64,000 nucleotides of DNA, taken from the NCBI GenBank assembly GCA_011009095.1, contig VTPC01090897.1, forward strand, positions 108,732 through 172,731. Direction: 5' to 3'. Each line of letters starts with the position of its first letter. The first letter of the stretch is position 1. A program made the position numbers and the translations under genes. Below are positions 24,507 to 36,589 of this stretch, one piece after another. The notes below the pieces were generated by a model, which saw nothing but the letters and a program-made list of their open reading frames with translations, was not told the DNA's origin and did not search any database. Source of the stretch: Ignelater luminosus (lineage: Eukaryota; Arthropoda; Insecta; Coleoptera; Elateridae).

Positions 24507-24715
24507 TATAAAGAAAAAAGAAGAAACGCTGAAAATTAAATGTAAACCAGCAAAACAGAATAATCTAATGACAAAGTCAACGGTAACTTTCAATTCTTAT
24601 AAAGGATTTGTTACTTACCCCAAAATCTCATCACAGACACAAATTATCTTCTTTGGGTTTGGTTCTACAAAAGCTCCAAGACAGATTTTATGTAAACGAA
24701 TGGCATAAAGAGAAT
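24507..24715 (+). pseudogene. Decayed jockey-like LINE, 3' continuation beyond the MITE
   Basis: Directly after the MITE the frame reads KKKEETLKIKCKPAK, similar to the KKKREEL.IK..K block that follows KLKWK in jockey-type ORF2, then KGFVTY and GSTKAP, resembling the YKQVLKPIWTYG.QLWG.. region. With KLKWKT just left of the MITE this suggests one LINE split by the insertion. It is heavily decayed. Confidence 0.5.
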
Positions 24716-27700
24716 TTCCTTTGTTAAACGACTACGGAATTTTACTGCTTTATTTAAGAGTTATTCGAATTCTAAGCAAAACAGTATTGGAACACCATAG
24801 ATTTAAAATCGATAACATAGGAATTAGAACAAAAGAAAAAGAAAATTGTTGTATTATTGGTTATTTGCAAACTATCAACTAGGATAGTTTGATCCGATCA
24901 AAATCTGGAGATAGAGAAGTTTCAAACATTTCCATAAAATAATACACGATCTGGTCAAGCAAGAATTTAGCCCAGTTGTCTAAAATTGGTTGTTTTGTCT
25001 AAATCAATGAGAGTCAATCACTGCAACCATATTACTAGGTATGCTCCAAGCTTCAGTGACAAGCCGAAAAGTCTTGACCATAAAGAAGAGTACTTTTGGA
25101 ATATTGATAATAGAAAAATATTTTCAATCTTTAAACATCACAAGGAAGTAAATCCTAGTCGTTAAGCTGGCTTGTAGTTTACAGTAACGCTAATGGTCTG
25201 AACTAACCTTAAGACACTTTCTGCCTCCTTGACAACTAAATCAAACGCTCTATGAGCGTTAAAAACAGTTTTTTGTATGCTTATATTACGATCATATCAT
25301 TAAAAAGTCCATCGCAAGCTTTATGTTGTTTTTTTATGATTTTACGCCAGGTGCGGTTGGTTTTGTCATTAAGGGATGGGTAACTAAGACCCTAGTTTCT
25401 AAACAAAAGTAACAATAAAACTTAAAACTTGTTATCAAGAATGAATAATTAAGAAATGTTCATTTTGTAAATATTACAAAGCAAATACTAAAAGTACAGA
25501 GGGATGCACTATGTAACGTTATCACTATTAATACTATACATTCTAAACATTAGATTAGATTAGCAATAAATGCTAATAAACCCAAAGTTAGATGAATCCA
25601 AAGTCTCATAAATTATGATGTTCCATTCGTTTAAAAATAGAGAACTTTTATTATTGTTAATACCATTTTAATTGCTGAAGCAAAAAGATTCCATTGCTAG
25701 AAGGATTTAATTAAGTTGTTTCGTTGAGATATTTTTATCATCCAGTTCAGCATAATACAGCTTTAATAATAATAAATATCTTTTGACCTTAATTAATAAA
25801 CGAGTTCTTAAATTTTTTAATCGTCTGCCTTTTACAAACAAAAAACTCCTGATTACATTATTTTAAAGTAGAATTCAAATTAATCATTCTCTATGCAAAT
25901 TATAAACATTTAAATGTCATGCTGGAGCATCTTTTATTTTAGTGCAGTCAAATGTATTACTTAAATTGAAAAGGTCAGAATTCATTTGTTATATTTAGAA
26001 AAGTATTCCTTGTGGATTACATTCATTATTATGTAAAGAGAAATTTCAGCAGAGAAATCTATAATATTCACATTACTCATCTTGTTACTACATATTTATC
26101 ATATCTTGGTATTATATTTACCCTAGCGATTTAAATGTTTATAATAATAAAGTCCATCAATGTTTTTCATTTAGTCATCATGAGTAACAATGACCTCACT
26201 GTTTAATGCTGGCAATGCAAAAATATTACTACTGAATGGCAAGTGTGGTTGTTTCAAAAAAATTTATAGAATGCACTACACACTTAGTCATCAAAATGCC
26301 CACATATCATGTTTCTTAGCTCTGCAATTTTATATCCGGATTATGCCTTTTTTTATTAAACTTTTGTTGCGCCTTTTGTAAGCTGAAACCACAACGAATA
26401 CCTACCTACGTGGCCCGTGCTGTGCCTTAATGGCATTGTTTTAAAATTGCTATACCGTAAGAAAAACTGGCTATTTCTATAACAGTTTCGCCCTAGGCTT
26501 GGAAGTTTTGCATAAATTTTCAAGGCACCTAAATGCAGGCTTGTGTTATTTTATGTTTTTAAAATGGAAGGTGCATCGAATATTACCTGTCATAAAAGTT
26601 GACTTTTAGGTTGGGATACACATTTTACAAAGAGGCAATATTTTTCTTTTCAAAAATAAATTGATTTAATCCTCCTAGGGAATTTTTGTTGTTGTTTGGT
26701 GACATTAGTCTTCACCCTTGAAATAACATCCTTGTTTGTGGAAAAAAACAGAAGAAAATTTCAAATCATTAATTCTAGCGAAATATGCCATCTGAAGCCA
26801 TTTATGTACATAATAGTAGTGCTGTTATCATAAGTGCCTACTTGTAAATACAAGTGTAATACCATCACTATTTGAATAAGTAATTCCATATTTTATAGTG
26901 TTAATGTCCGAAGCTAATGGGCTGGTCGCCAGTCCGGCGCCTCCGCACGACTTATTAACAAATTTGCAAAAGTAACAATACATTAACATTTTATAATAAC
27001 TTTTGCATTTTGTCTTTAAGGTACGTGCCATATTCTAATATCCCAAGTGATTAAAACTAGAAGATTAACAGCCACGCTTCTATGACAAGTCTTTTAAAAC
27101 TAGCGGAAACTAATAAATACGTTGCATATGTAGGTGCAACTAATTTTGATTCCTGCTGTTATGTGTTTCTTGTAATGGGACTTTTTTGTCAAGATATAAG
27201 CGTTGGTAGTAATGAGATGTCGAGCTTTTATATTAATGTGGGTTTATATGCATGATTTTGTTAATATGAAAAAGAGATGTTATGTCAATGACATCTGTGA
27301 CTCTAGTTGAAATTAACTGAATAAGGAGGAAATCATTTTATGGGACAAATCAATGACAAACTCATTACAGCAACAAAATAGTGCGCATAAATATTAATTT
27401 ATTCTATAACTGTTAGTAGTATAATTAATATTAAAGCTTTTTGTTGTTTTGCTCATCAATGCAATTAAATTTTGCACTTTTGTTCTTTGAATTCCATAAG
27501 AGATGAATTTAAAAAACATGAGGTATTACAAGAATGAAGTAGGAAATATGAACCTCCGAGAAGGTTACACTTTTGATCATAAAGCGAAACCTCAAACTGT
27601 TTTATTTGTATGTCTGGTCCGGGATAATGTGCGCAGTAATGGCACCTAGTGTAAAACAGGTGTTTCATCAGGGCTAAACCAAAACATGTCTCTCAACTCT

Positions 27701-28006
27701 TAACGCCTCAGAAACTGAAACAGTGGTTATTCTCTAAGCTACCTTTTTTTTGGATATCACTAGCTGTTCATATATCAAATACAAAAAAATGATTCCTATA
27801 ACCCTGAAAATCACGTTTTCAAAACCAAAAAGTTACTGGGCAACCTTATCTAAAAATTGAGAACAAAATCATTCAATTCACAACCAGCATGCTTTTTAAA
27901 CGTAGACTGTACTAAGAAAACTATAATAGAGCGATCAGCTCTAGTTTAAGTTCAATTGAGTCAGCCCATATCAGAACCTGTCAGTTTAGTTTTGTAGTAT
28001 AGAATG
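24716..28006. other. Intergenic, AT-rich, no gene seen
   Basis: No coding or transposon motif read. The part at 25500-26200 is very AT-rich with many ATTA/TAAT cores and long unbroken stretches without repeat character. It could be ordinary intergenic DNA or regulatory DNA. Confidence 0.45.
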
Positions 28007-30300
28007 CAAGTTCTGGGCCCTATCTTGATCGACGAATTTTAAAAAATTGAGATCCTGCAATTTTTTGGGCTCGATTACGATCGACCACACTTCTGTCCTT
28101 CGTTGGCAGGATTTCAAAATTCTTTGATTCAACTTTTATATCAAAATCCAAGGGAATTTCGTAAAATAAAGATTCTGAAAATTTCGGGTCCCATTTTTGC
28201 CTAGGTTTTAACTTTTTATCACATTTTCGAACATTAGGTTAATGTTCACCTACTTGGTATACTATATGTGTGTTTAAGGAGGGTATTTTTGATGTTGATA
28301 ACAAGACAGTTTTGCAATATTTTGTCTAATTGGCTAAGTAACAGTTGTTAGGTTTTGACGGAGGACGGCATATTTTGACCAACCATATCTCAGTCATTCC
28401 TTTGCAGGGTTTCGAAATTCCTTTGAATCCCGTTATCAATCTTTAATTCAAATTTATTTAATATTTGAATCCAAGGAATTCTATAAAATGAAGACTACAA
28501 GTTTTGGGTTTAACTACACCTCAGTCATTCCTTGGTAGAATCTCAGAACTCCTTCGAATTCTGTTGTCATTATTTGGTTCAAATTTATTTAACATCAGAA
28601 TCCGACAAGAATCTCAAAAAGTAATGATTTTGCAGGTTTAGCTCCTATTTTGAACAACCACAGTCCAGTCATTTCTTAGCGGTATTGATTAAGTGATTCA
28701 ATTCTATTTAATATCGGAATCCAAGAGAATCTGATTGTCAGTTTTTGATATATTTATTTAATATTGGAAAAAAATTTGAAAAAATGGAGAGTTGGCTAGA
28801 TTTGGGCCCTATTTTGATCAACCTCACTTCAACAATTTCTTGGCAAAATATTTCAAGACTTTTCCGAATCCCGTTGTCATTCTTGGACTCAAATTTATTT
28901 GATATCGAAAATCAAGAAAATTCTAAAAAATTAAGTTTTAGCCCTTATCTTTAACAACTTCACATCAAGAATCTCTTGGTATAAAATCAGAATTCTTTCG
29001 AAAATATTAGAAACCAAGAGAAAGAGAAAATAAAAACTCTGCAAGTTTTGCTTCTTATTTCATTCAACCACACCTCAGTTATTTCTTGGCAGAATTTCAC
29101 AATTTCTTGGAATTCCATTGTCATTCTTTGATTTAAATTTATTTAATATTGGAATCCAAAAGAAATTAAAGAATGTAGATTCTGCAAGTCTTGAGTCCTA
29201 TTTTGACCGACCTTGGTACAATTTCAAAATTTCTTGTCATATTTTGCTTCAAATTTATCTAATATCGGAAACCAAACGAATATCAAAAAAAAAGGTTTCT
29301 GCAAATTCTAGGCTCTATTTTGACCAACCACATCTCAATCATTACTTGGCAAAATTTAGAAATTCTTTCAAATTCCGTTGTCATTCTTGATTCAAATCTA
29401 TTTAATATTGGAAACCAAAAAAAACTAAAAAATCGAGATTCTGCAAGTCTTGGGTCCTACAACTCCGATCAACTATACCTGAGTAATTCTTTAGTAGAAT
29501 TTCAAAGTTTCTTCGTGGTCATTTTTTGATTCACATTTATTTAAAGGTAGAATCTGAGAAAATCTTAAACAATGAAGATTTCGAAAGTTTTAAGGTCTAG
29601 TTTTATCGACCATATCTCGGCCATTCCTTGAGAGAATTTCAAAATTTCTTCGAATATCCCTTTCATATTTTGATTCAAATTTATCTAATATCGGAGACCA
29701 AAAGAATACCAAAAGCAGGTTTGTGCAAGTTTTAGGCTCTATTTTAATCAAGCACACCNNNNNNNNNNNNNNNNNNNNNNNNNNNNNNNNNNNNNNNNNN
29801 NNNNNNNNNNNNNNNNNNNNNNNNNNNNNNNNNNNNNNNNNNNNNNNNNNNNNNNNNNNNNNNNNNNNNNNNNNNNNNNNNNNNNNNNNNNNNNNNNNNN
29901 NNNNNNNNNNNNNNNNNNNNNNNNNNNNNNNNNNNNNNNNNNNNNNNNNNNNNNNNNNNNNNNNNNNNNNNNNNNNNNNNNNNNNNNNNNNNNNNNNNNN
30001 NNNNNNNNNNNNNNNNNNNNNNNNNNNNNNNNNNNNNNNNNNNNNNNNNNNNNNNNNNNNNNNNNNNNNNNNNNNNNNNNNNNNNNNNNNNNNNNNNNNN
30101 NNNNNNNNNNNNNNNNNNNNNNNNNNNNNNNNNNNNNNNNNNNNNNNNNNNNNNNNNNAACCACACCTGAGTTATTCTTTAGCAGAATCTAAAAATTCTT
30201 CCAAATTTTGTTGTCATTCGTAGATTCAATTTTATTTATTATTGGAATAGAAAATTCGAAAAATGAATATTCTGCAAGTTTTGGGCCCTAATTTGGTCTG
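28007..30300. repeat. Degenerate tandem array, period about 142 bp
   Basis: Units share the order TTGATTCAAATTTATTTAAT, ATCGGAAACCAA, GATTCTGCAAGTTTTGGG, CCTATTTTGACCAACCACAC, CTCAGTCATTCCTTGGCAGA, ATTTCAAAATTCTTCGAAT, CCGTTGTCATTC. The TTTATTTAATAT landmark recurs near 28453, 28584, 28703, 28753, 28894, 29138, 29254, 29397, 29536, 29680 and 30231. Intact steps are 139-144 bp; shorter steps reflect deletions. About 28200-28340 is poorly matching. The units are diverged, so this is an old satellite-like array. It gives several spurious open frames because part of each unit lacks stops. Confidence 0.88.
29759..30158. other. Assembly gap of exactly 400 N inside the tandem array
   Basis: All bases are N. 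The left flank ends AAGCACACC and the right flank begins AACCACACC, which is the same point of the repeat unit, so the gap is in register with the array and the true copy number is unknown. Open frames spanning the N run are artefacts. Confidence 0.98.
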
Positions 30301-31637
30301 ATGTAATAAAATTGTACTTCCAAAATGTATCAGCCTTTATGAGCGAATAGATCTGTGATGCAAGGTTCTGTCTTCAATAACCACGAAGAAGATCATTTCC
30401 ATTAGGAAGGTTTTAGTTCTACTTTGTTAATGATCAAGTAGGAAAACTACATGTAGAGATCACATTTTCTTGCCGCTTCTAAATCTGTCTTATCTTCCCT
30501 AATACCTCTTTCTATCTTTTTAAAGATACCCAGAGAGAGAGAGAAAAAGAGATGCCTTATTTTAAAAAACTATCTTAGGCTAGAAAAGTAAAATCGTCCT
30601 GTATGCTTTAACTGTGGTTTTGGCCATCAAAGTAATAACAAATGAGTTCAATCTAATTTATCTCAGGGTGTATAGGCAAAACTGATGTGCATTATAGACG
30701 ACCATGAGAAATCTGTTTTGATTTGACCAAATTATGGTCACATGTAAAACTATTTTCAGTGTATCAAAATTTAGAACAAAACTTTGCTTCAAGATGATTC
30801 AAAAGCACTTATAGCTGTGATGCAAAGTGATGTTATTAGAAAGTGAGAATTGAACTATTCATGATTGAACTGTATCTTCTACCAATAGTTTTGTGGAAAA
30901 TCTAGGGTTTAGATGACTATTCGACTTAATGCATCTTACCTCTGATAACGTAAAAACCAATGCTGTCCGTGAGCCGTAATTGCATTAGCCTCAGTCTCTT
31001 CTGGTACATATCTCTGAGGGTTGTGTTAATAAGCAAAATAAAAAGCAAATTTTGCGTACTGTTAGCAGTTCCTAGTATGAGTGCATCTGTCATTACAGAA
31101 GTCAAAGCCCAAACAAGGTTTTCAAGTCTTGTTCTGTAGAGTAAATAAAATGAATAGAGATAGTTAACCTATAATGAGTCACGTTGTCTTTCTGTTACTG
31201 ATTTAAGATGATTTATTGAAATTTAAATTCTTTTGATTTTAATGCTTAGTTTTGAATTTTGCAGAATTCCATTTTCAAACAAATATTTAGGTTTTACAAA
31301 AAACTTCCTGTAAAGTTCGTCTGGTATGACAAGGCAATATAAAAGACAATAAAGCATATTGTTAATTTGTAAACGGTAGAAGTCGTCATTCTCCAATGTT
31401 TACAGGCAAACCGTGGCCCTAGTAAAACGCTTATAAGGGCCAATTTACACTCGGTGTATTGGTTGTACATCTCTAGTCTAACATGCGTGAATGTGAAGTA
31501 CCGTAGGTCTGAACATACAACATAAATTAGTAACTTGTTTTAACTACCAATAAGTGCTATTAAGAGTAAGCTTTGCCTTCTGTTTAAAACAAATAGAATC
31601 GTTTTTATAATACTTGGTGTTTTATTACAAATTTATA
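30301..31637. other. Intergenic, no gene seen
   Basis: AT-rich with a short GAGA run near 30534-30550. No feature supported. Confidence 0.5.
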
Positions 31638-31754
31638 CCGGGTGTAGGATTGGTTCACGCACCACAAGGATCTAATAGTAAATGTCAAATTATTTGTTTT
31701 CGTAACTATTTCTGAGAAATCCTTAATGTTGCGCGAACCAATTCTACACTCTGT
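31638..31754. mobile_element. Small inverted-repeat element, MITE-like
   Basis: About 117 bp bounded by imperfect inverted repeats of about 24 bp: CCGGGTGTAGGATTGGTTCA on the left and, in reverse complement on the right, CAGAGTGTAGAATTGGTTCG. The inner sequence is AT-rich and non-coding. A clear target duplication was not found, so the superfamily is open. Confidence 0.5.
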
Positions 31755-32473
31755 GATTGTATTATTTAGGTAATAAGTTGAGTGAAAGATAACTGAAGCT
31801 AAGTCCACGGTCACTTATAGCACTGTAAGCTCCAGAGGTTACCCTTACTTTGAAAAGAATTATTGTGAGGCAGTCCAAAGTGGATACGGATTACAAAACG
31901 TCAAAAAATTATGACTGACGGCTTTTAATTTTTCATAAATTATTTTCATTTAGGCACTTTATGAGCTTCGGTTGCTAATTTTATGTTATATTTATAATCT
32001 ACTACGCATACTTAACCTATTCTATTTTCGTATGAATCTTTGGGGCTGATTGGGATACAAAATATAGGAGATTGTAAAAGTTCATATTCGTTTAAATAAA
32101 AACTTTTGCAAAAACTGCTTATCTGATAATTATGATCCCATTAAGCTTGTTTAAAATTTAATTTGGTGCTCTTTATCATTGTTGTTTTTGTAATTGTAAT
32201 TAGATCAAAAGAAAATATAGGTTAATGTACACATCTTTAACTTTATAAAGAGATGAAATTATATTTTAATTGAATTTTTATTAAAAACATGCATAGGTAC
32301 CTGAACCTATATGACTAGTTTCCTTTTAAGGCCTTACAAAATATCCAAACACATGTAATTAAGTATTGGTTTTCTTATAATTTGTGAACCACGCGTTGCT
32401 ATTAATTTTTGTCCAATCAGCGTCCTTTTCATAAGATGCAATTTCAAAAGAGCTTACAGCAAAAAGCTCGTTT
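31755..32473. other. Intergenic, no gene seen
   Basis: AT-rich, nothing recognised. Confidence 0.5.
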
Positions 32474-32776
32474 GTGCATCGTGTCGGAGGTACAATTTCA
32501 AAAAGGTCGTTATTATTCAAGAACTACAGGCGTTTCGTTCCATTACCCGCAGTAAAAATACAAATTATAATATGCTTCTCCACAAGACGAAAATTATTAT
32601 TCAATGCAGAAAAGAATTTACAAAACGACCGCATCACCGCGAGGACGGGCACTAAATTTTCATTAAAACGTACTTGCAAAAAAATGGCAATCAGAACTAA
32701 TAAACCGACAGAATACCAACACTATAAGATGTAAGAGTAACACGTTGAGGACAAGGGACATGATGAAGAACATAAG

Positions 32777-33043
32777 ATGATTCATGATCTGGGCGTAACA
32801 ATGGCCTCGCAAAGTCCTTTACTTGCGCTACTGTTGTCTGCACCGTCATTTGCGTCCTTCCCCGTCTTCATTACCGAAGCACGAGGTCTGCTGCAGCAGA
32901 AGCCGCCGTTATACCTCCTGCCCACACGTTGCAAATCGTGCACACGTGCTCATAAACATAGAGAAAACAGGAGCAGCTATGATTTGAACAGCTTTAGAAG
33001 TTGCAATAGGTATTGCAACCTCGCAATAAATATATTAGTGTAG
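32777..33043 (+). CDS. Possible small secreted-type protein (88 codons), weak
   Basis: An ATG frame of 88 codons in a patch (about 32790-32960) that is clearly GC-richer than its surroundings. The first methionine is at 32777 and a second at 32801. After the second ATG the translation is hydrophobic (MASQSPLLALLLSAPSFASF), like a signal peptide, followed by a Cys/Arg-containing tail (PTRCKSCTRAHKHRENR). No family is recognised. A + strand frame just upstream (32474-32734, Lys/Arg-rich) shows no domain. Composition may reflect a regulatory patch rather than a gene. Confidence 0.22.
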   Translation: MIHDLGVTMASQSPLLALLLSAPSFASFPVFITEARGLLQQKPPLYLLPTRCKSCTRAHKHRENRSSYDLNSFRSCNRYCNLAINILV

Positions 33044-33792
33044 GTTTTGTAGCGTAAAGATTAGGAAATAACCGTTTGCTAAAAATAAAAAATTGTTTGA
33101 TATAGCGATAGTCTGAAATTCCATAGTTGCGGAATTTTAAGGTAACCGTTAAAATTCCCGCCTACAATGTCGCATATTGAACTTTTCTTTTCCACATTAA
33201 GAGAGGTCAAATTTCATAATTAGCATTATTATAAAAAACAAATAAAGTGTACTTTCAGAGAGATTACAAAGAATATAATGATAATGAAACATAAAGCACT
33301 CGACTAACAATGAATCACTGACGTCTTCGATAGTAATACATTCATTGTACTCAAAATATTAAAAAATGTAATTCAGAAATAAAAAAATGTAAGATTTCGA
33401 CATGCCCAAAACTTCTACTGTAATTATTGACCCTAAAATTCTTGTATCTTACCAGTGATTGTTAGATGATTCTTTTAACAAAACTAGTACATACAATAAT
33501 GATGGCGTGTTCGTAAGGGTGCAGAGTTGAAATTCACATGGATGAGCGATTTTTAACGATAAGCTTCATATTTCTCTATAAATCTGCATTTAATAATAAT
33601 CAATTAGTTCTTCTTACCAGTACCCTTATAATATGCGTTGATTATAGGTTACTCAATTCACAGAACAATATTGACGAAACGGGACTGACACAAGAAGGTA
33701 CTAAGTCAAGGACTCTTTATGCAACCGAGGATAAGAGAACGAGACCACTAAACAGACAGGTCGAATGTCACCATAAAAAGCATTATGAGAAC

Positions 33793-33888
33793 AATGCTAC
33801 ATAAAAAGAAAAGCAAAAAAGATGCAAAGGAAAAAGAAGAAGAAAACGAAGAAAAAGAAGAAGAGAAACAAGAAAAAGAAGAAAAAAT
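33793..33888 (+). repeat. Purine-rich GAA-type low-complexity tract
   Basis: Nearly 95 bp of A and G only, built from AAAAAGAAGAAGA-like units. It gives a Lys/Glu-rich translation in an open frame that is otherwise unremarkable, so it is best regarded as a microsatellite. Confidence 0.8.
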
Positions 33889-34869
33889 GTGCTGTGTCGT
33901 TCAATTACCAAGCTTGCTATCTTTTACTAGTTGTGTAGTATATTTCTGTACATTTTATTATTTGGTTTGTAATGTCTTGCTATTCTTATGCTTCTAGAAA
34001 CTACTTATGTCTGCTATTCTAATCACTCAAAATAATTCCATTATGCAGTTGTGCTTGTGGTGGCTTTCCGGTTCGTGTTATCTTCTTTTATCAAACACAA
34101 TTACTATATCGCTAATTTATAGCAATCATTTAGGTATAATCTTGTGGATTGGTTAAAGAAAGTAGGCTAAACCACGTAATTTGAGATTCTTGGTTGATTG
34201 AGTTAACAAGATACTTAGATATTTCTACTGTTTGGTAGTGACTCCAAATCACTTGACAGCTTGTACTGCCATTGCAGGAAACTACCCCAAGTCCTTTTCC
34301 AACAAATAGATATGGAATAATTTATGTACAGTTTCTTTAAAGATTAATCTTCGATGCAAGACTATAAGTAAGGTCCTTATAGTTTTAGTAATAAACTAGA
34401 ACTATTTACCTAGAAAACAGCTATGCACGTCTAGTCCACCTTTTGCTTAGGAGTATCCCATCTTTTCTGTCATTTTCTTTCTTGTTTTGACGATTCTCTC
34501 TGCTATAAATTGCGATGCGTTTCTTCACCATAAGGTCTATTAGCAGAGCATTTATCACCACACGTACTGCCTCATATCTCCTCTCATTTTTTTGCTTTTC
34601 AAGCTATCTACAGTATTGTAGAATATACTACTGGCACCAAAACGTTTCTTTTCTGTGTTTTGACACTCCTGCTATTTGGCATCAGTCGCTTAAGCTGTTG
34701 CGCCGTTTTCTCTGATTTCGTAATATGTTCTATGTGCTTAGATATATGAACATATTTTTACTTAAAATCATTCCCCAATATTTTAGGATATCTATCGTTA
34801 CAATTCTTACATCGTCTATTTCCACTTCCATCTGTTACATTTTTCTGCTTGAAACAAGCAAACCTGTTT
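33889..34869. other. Intergenic, no gene seen
   Basis: Short frames only. The minus strand from about 34740 may be the decayed 3' extension of the LINE at 34870-35445. Confidence 0.45.
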
Positions 34870-35445
34870 CGATACCATTTGCAAACCTTTTTTTCTAGTC
34901 ATCCTGTCTAAAGTGTAATCTGATACGTTGAAACCCTCCTATTTAACACTTCATCTATATTTGCCCTCCGTATATCATTATTGAATATATTTTTAATGTC
35001 TACTGTTATCATTAGATAATAGTCCCTGCTTCTATAATCCCCGGAGTTTATATCTTTAGCCATATTTTGCACAAGAGGTATCGCATCATCAATGGCACTT
35101 CACCCTTACTTGAAACCAAATTGTCTTTTATTTAGATCTATCTCTTTTTGTTCCATTTCTCTTCTCATTATGTTATTGAGTAGATGCTCGACTATTGTGT
35201 TTAGTAGGCGCAATGTCTTGTAGGCAGGAGAGACATTCTGTATACGGCTCTATTTATACAAGAGCAGTAAACATGCCTTCTTCCACTCTAGGATTCTTAT
35301 ATACCAGTATTTCGAACTAGTTCTGGCATTATTGCTTTCGATTCTGCAGTCGTTTTGACATTCATCTTTTTTGCCACTTTTCTTGTAAACAGTAAATCCC
35401 TGGGTTTGCATTTTCTTGCGGAATAATAGTATTTACCTAACTTAC
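34870..35445 (-). pseudogene. Decayed R1-type LINE reverse transcriptase fragment
   Basis: The minus strand contains reverse transcriptase blocks in the order expected of an R1-clade (jockey superfamily) ORF2: PELVR and WKKACLLLL near 35340-35280, LRLLNTIVEHLLNNIMRREM near 35210-35160, then KRQFGFK with SAIDDAIPLVQNMAKDI near 35130-35060, and YYLMITVDIKNIFNN near 35020-34975, the counterpart of TIDVKNAFNS. The segment ends near RRVSTYQ. Several frameshifts and stops are present, and neither the catalytic A/DDT block nor the endonuclease was found. It is a truncated, dead copy. Confidence 0.72.
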
Positions 35446-36589
35446 AATATTTCATTACTTAATAACTTTGTTATTTTCAAGAATGATGAATGGTTGACGA
35501 TGAAACGGTCGGCGATGAAATATTCCATTTCAACGATGGTGACTATAAATGTTTGAAATCAACGCTCTTCCTTCATTCTAGATGTCAAATGGATCTTGGT
35601 TCTATACGCATCTTGCTTCGCCAACGTTTTTGTCCGAGAAAAACTTCTTTTTCTTGCCTGCTGCTTCATTCCTGTCACACCAAGGACACGTCCGCGTAAG
35701 CAACTATTGCAGCCTGACCATAGAACGTTGGCTGGCGCTCTACCTATTACCGTCATCACCACTAGGTCCACTTTTCTTTTTCACAGCCACCAATGTCTGC
35801 TTTCCATGCTGTCTGTTTAGGAGATTTAGCGATAAGAATGTCTACGGGATGAGGTCATTGCTGCTACGAGTTACTGAAGCTACCAGAACGCTAATCCAGC
35901 ACCCTGATATTGTACTACCCCAGAAAATGCTCTAGAGTCCAGAGTATTGCAACATTCTCAAGCGCTTACACCACCAGCCGGCTGGAAGTTGCGAGGCGTC
36001 TGCCCTCATGCGTGTTTTTCTTACTAATCTATTTTTCATTCTTCACACCATCTCCAAATTATCATTCTCTCTCAATTATCATCTCACATTGATTCAATTT
36101 TCAGTTTAGTTGCAGTTTCGACACCAAGAGCCGATGAGTGGTCTCAGCCTCTCAGTCGTAATTAATATCTTACACAAAATATTTATACAAAACTGAGAAG
36201 AGGGTCACGCTTCCTATCCATCGTCGATAGCAACTGGAACCGCACCAAATCACCCTTCCACGGGCGGTCTAGTTAGGCTTGCCTCTGAATAGGCTGGCAT
36301 TGGCGTCCAATAAAGGTGGCAACCTTAGGTTGTGTCCATGCATGGCATTCATTTACTTTTCGTGTGTTCTTTTAAGGTATATCACAGCATATTGCGGTAT
36401 TGCTAAAATCTCGTGCATAGTTTCAATAATTATTTGACAAAACCAAAAGGTGTTTTTTTTTAATAACAGGGAATTCTAATCTTCTTTTTGTACCCTGCTC
36501 GATTATCGGGCGTTGGCTGTCATGTTGGCTATAATTAGCAGCTTGGGATGCAAAAGATCTGTTAAACTATTCCCTCAGATTCCGAAGGC
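35446..36589. other. Unassigned, moderately GC-richer; overlapping open frames on both strands
   Basis: Around 35560-35940 both strands have overlapping open frames (the longest, 117 codons, starts with ATG at 35582 on +). Neither translation has a recognisable domain, and open frames on both strands in one place suggest composition rather than coding. This could be a non-coding part of a LINE or another repeat. Confidence 0.4.

Noticed and set aside
28745-29529. Several + strand open frames with similar translations
   Set aside because: They are repeat units of the 142-bp array read in one frame. The similarity comes from the tandem structure, not from a protein family.
29723-30223. Long open frames on both strands near 29.7-30.2 kb
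   Set aside because: They run through 400 undetermined bases and the rest is tandem repeat; there is no real coding evidence.
33785-33997. Lys/Glu-rich 70-codon frame with a hydrophobic tail
   Set aside because: The charged part is a GAA-type microsatellite and the tail is AT-rich DNA. No homology or splice context supports a protein.
35582-35935. 117-codon ATG frame with overlapping frames on both strands
   Set aside because: Open on both strands in a GC-shifted patch and lacking any domain; probably composition or a decayed repeat.
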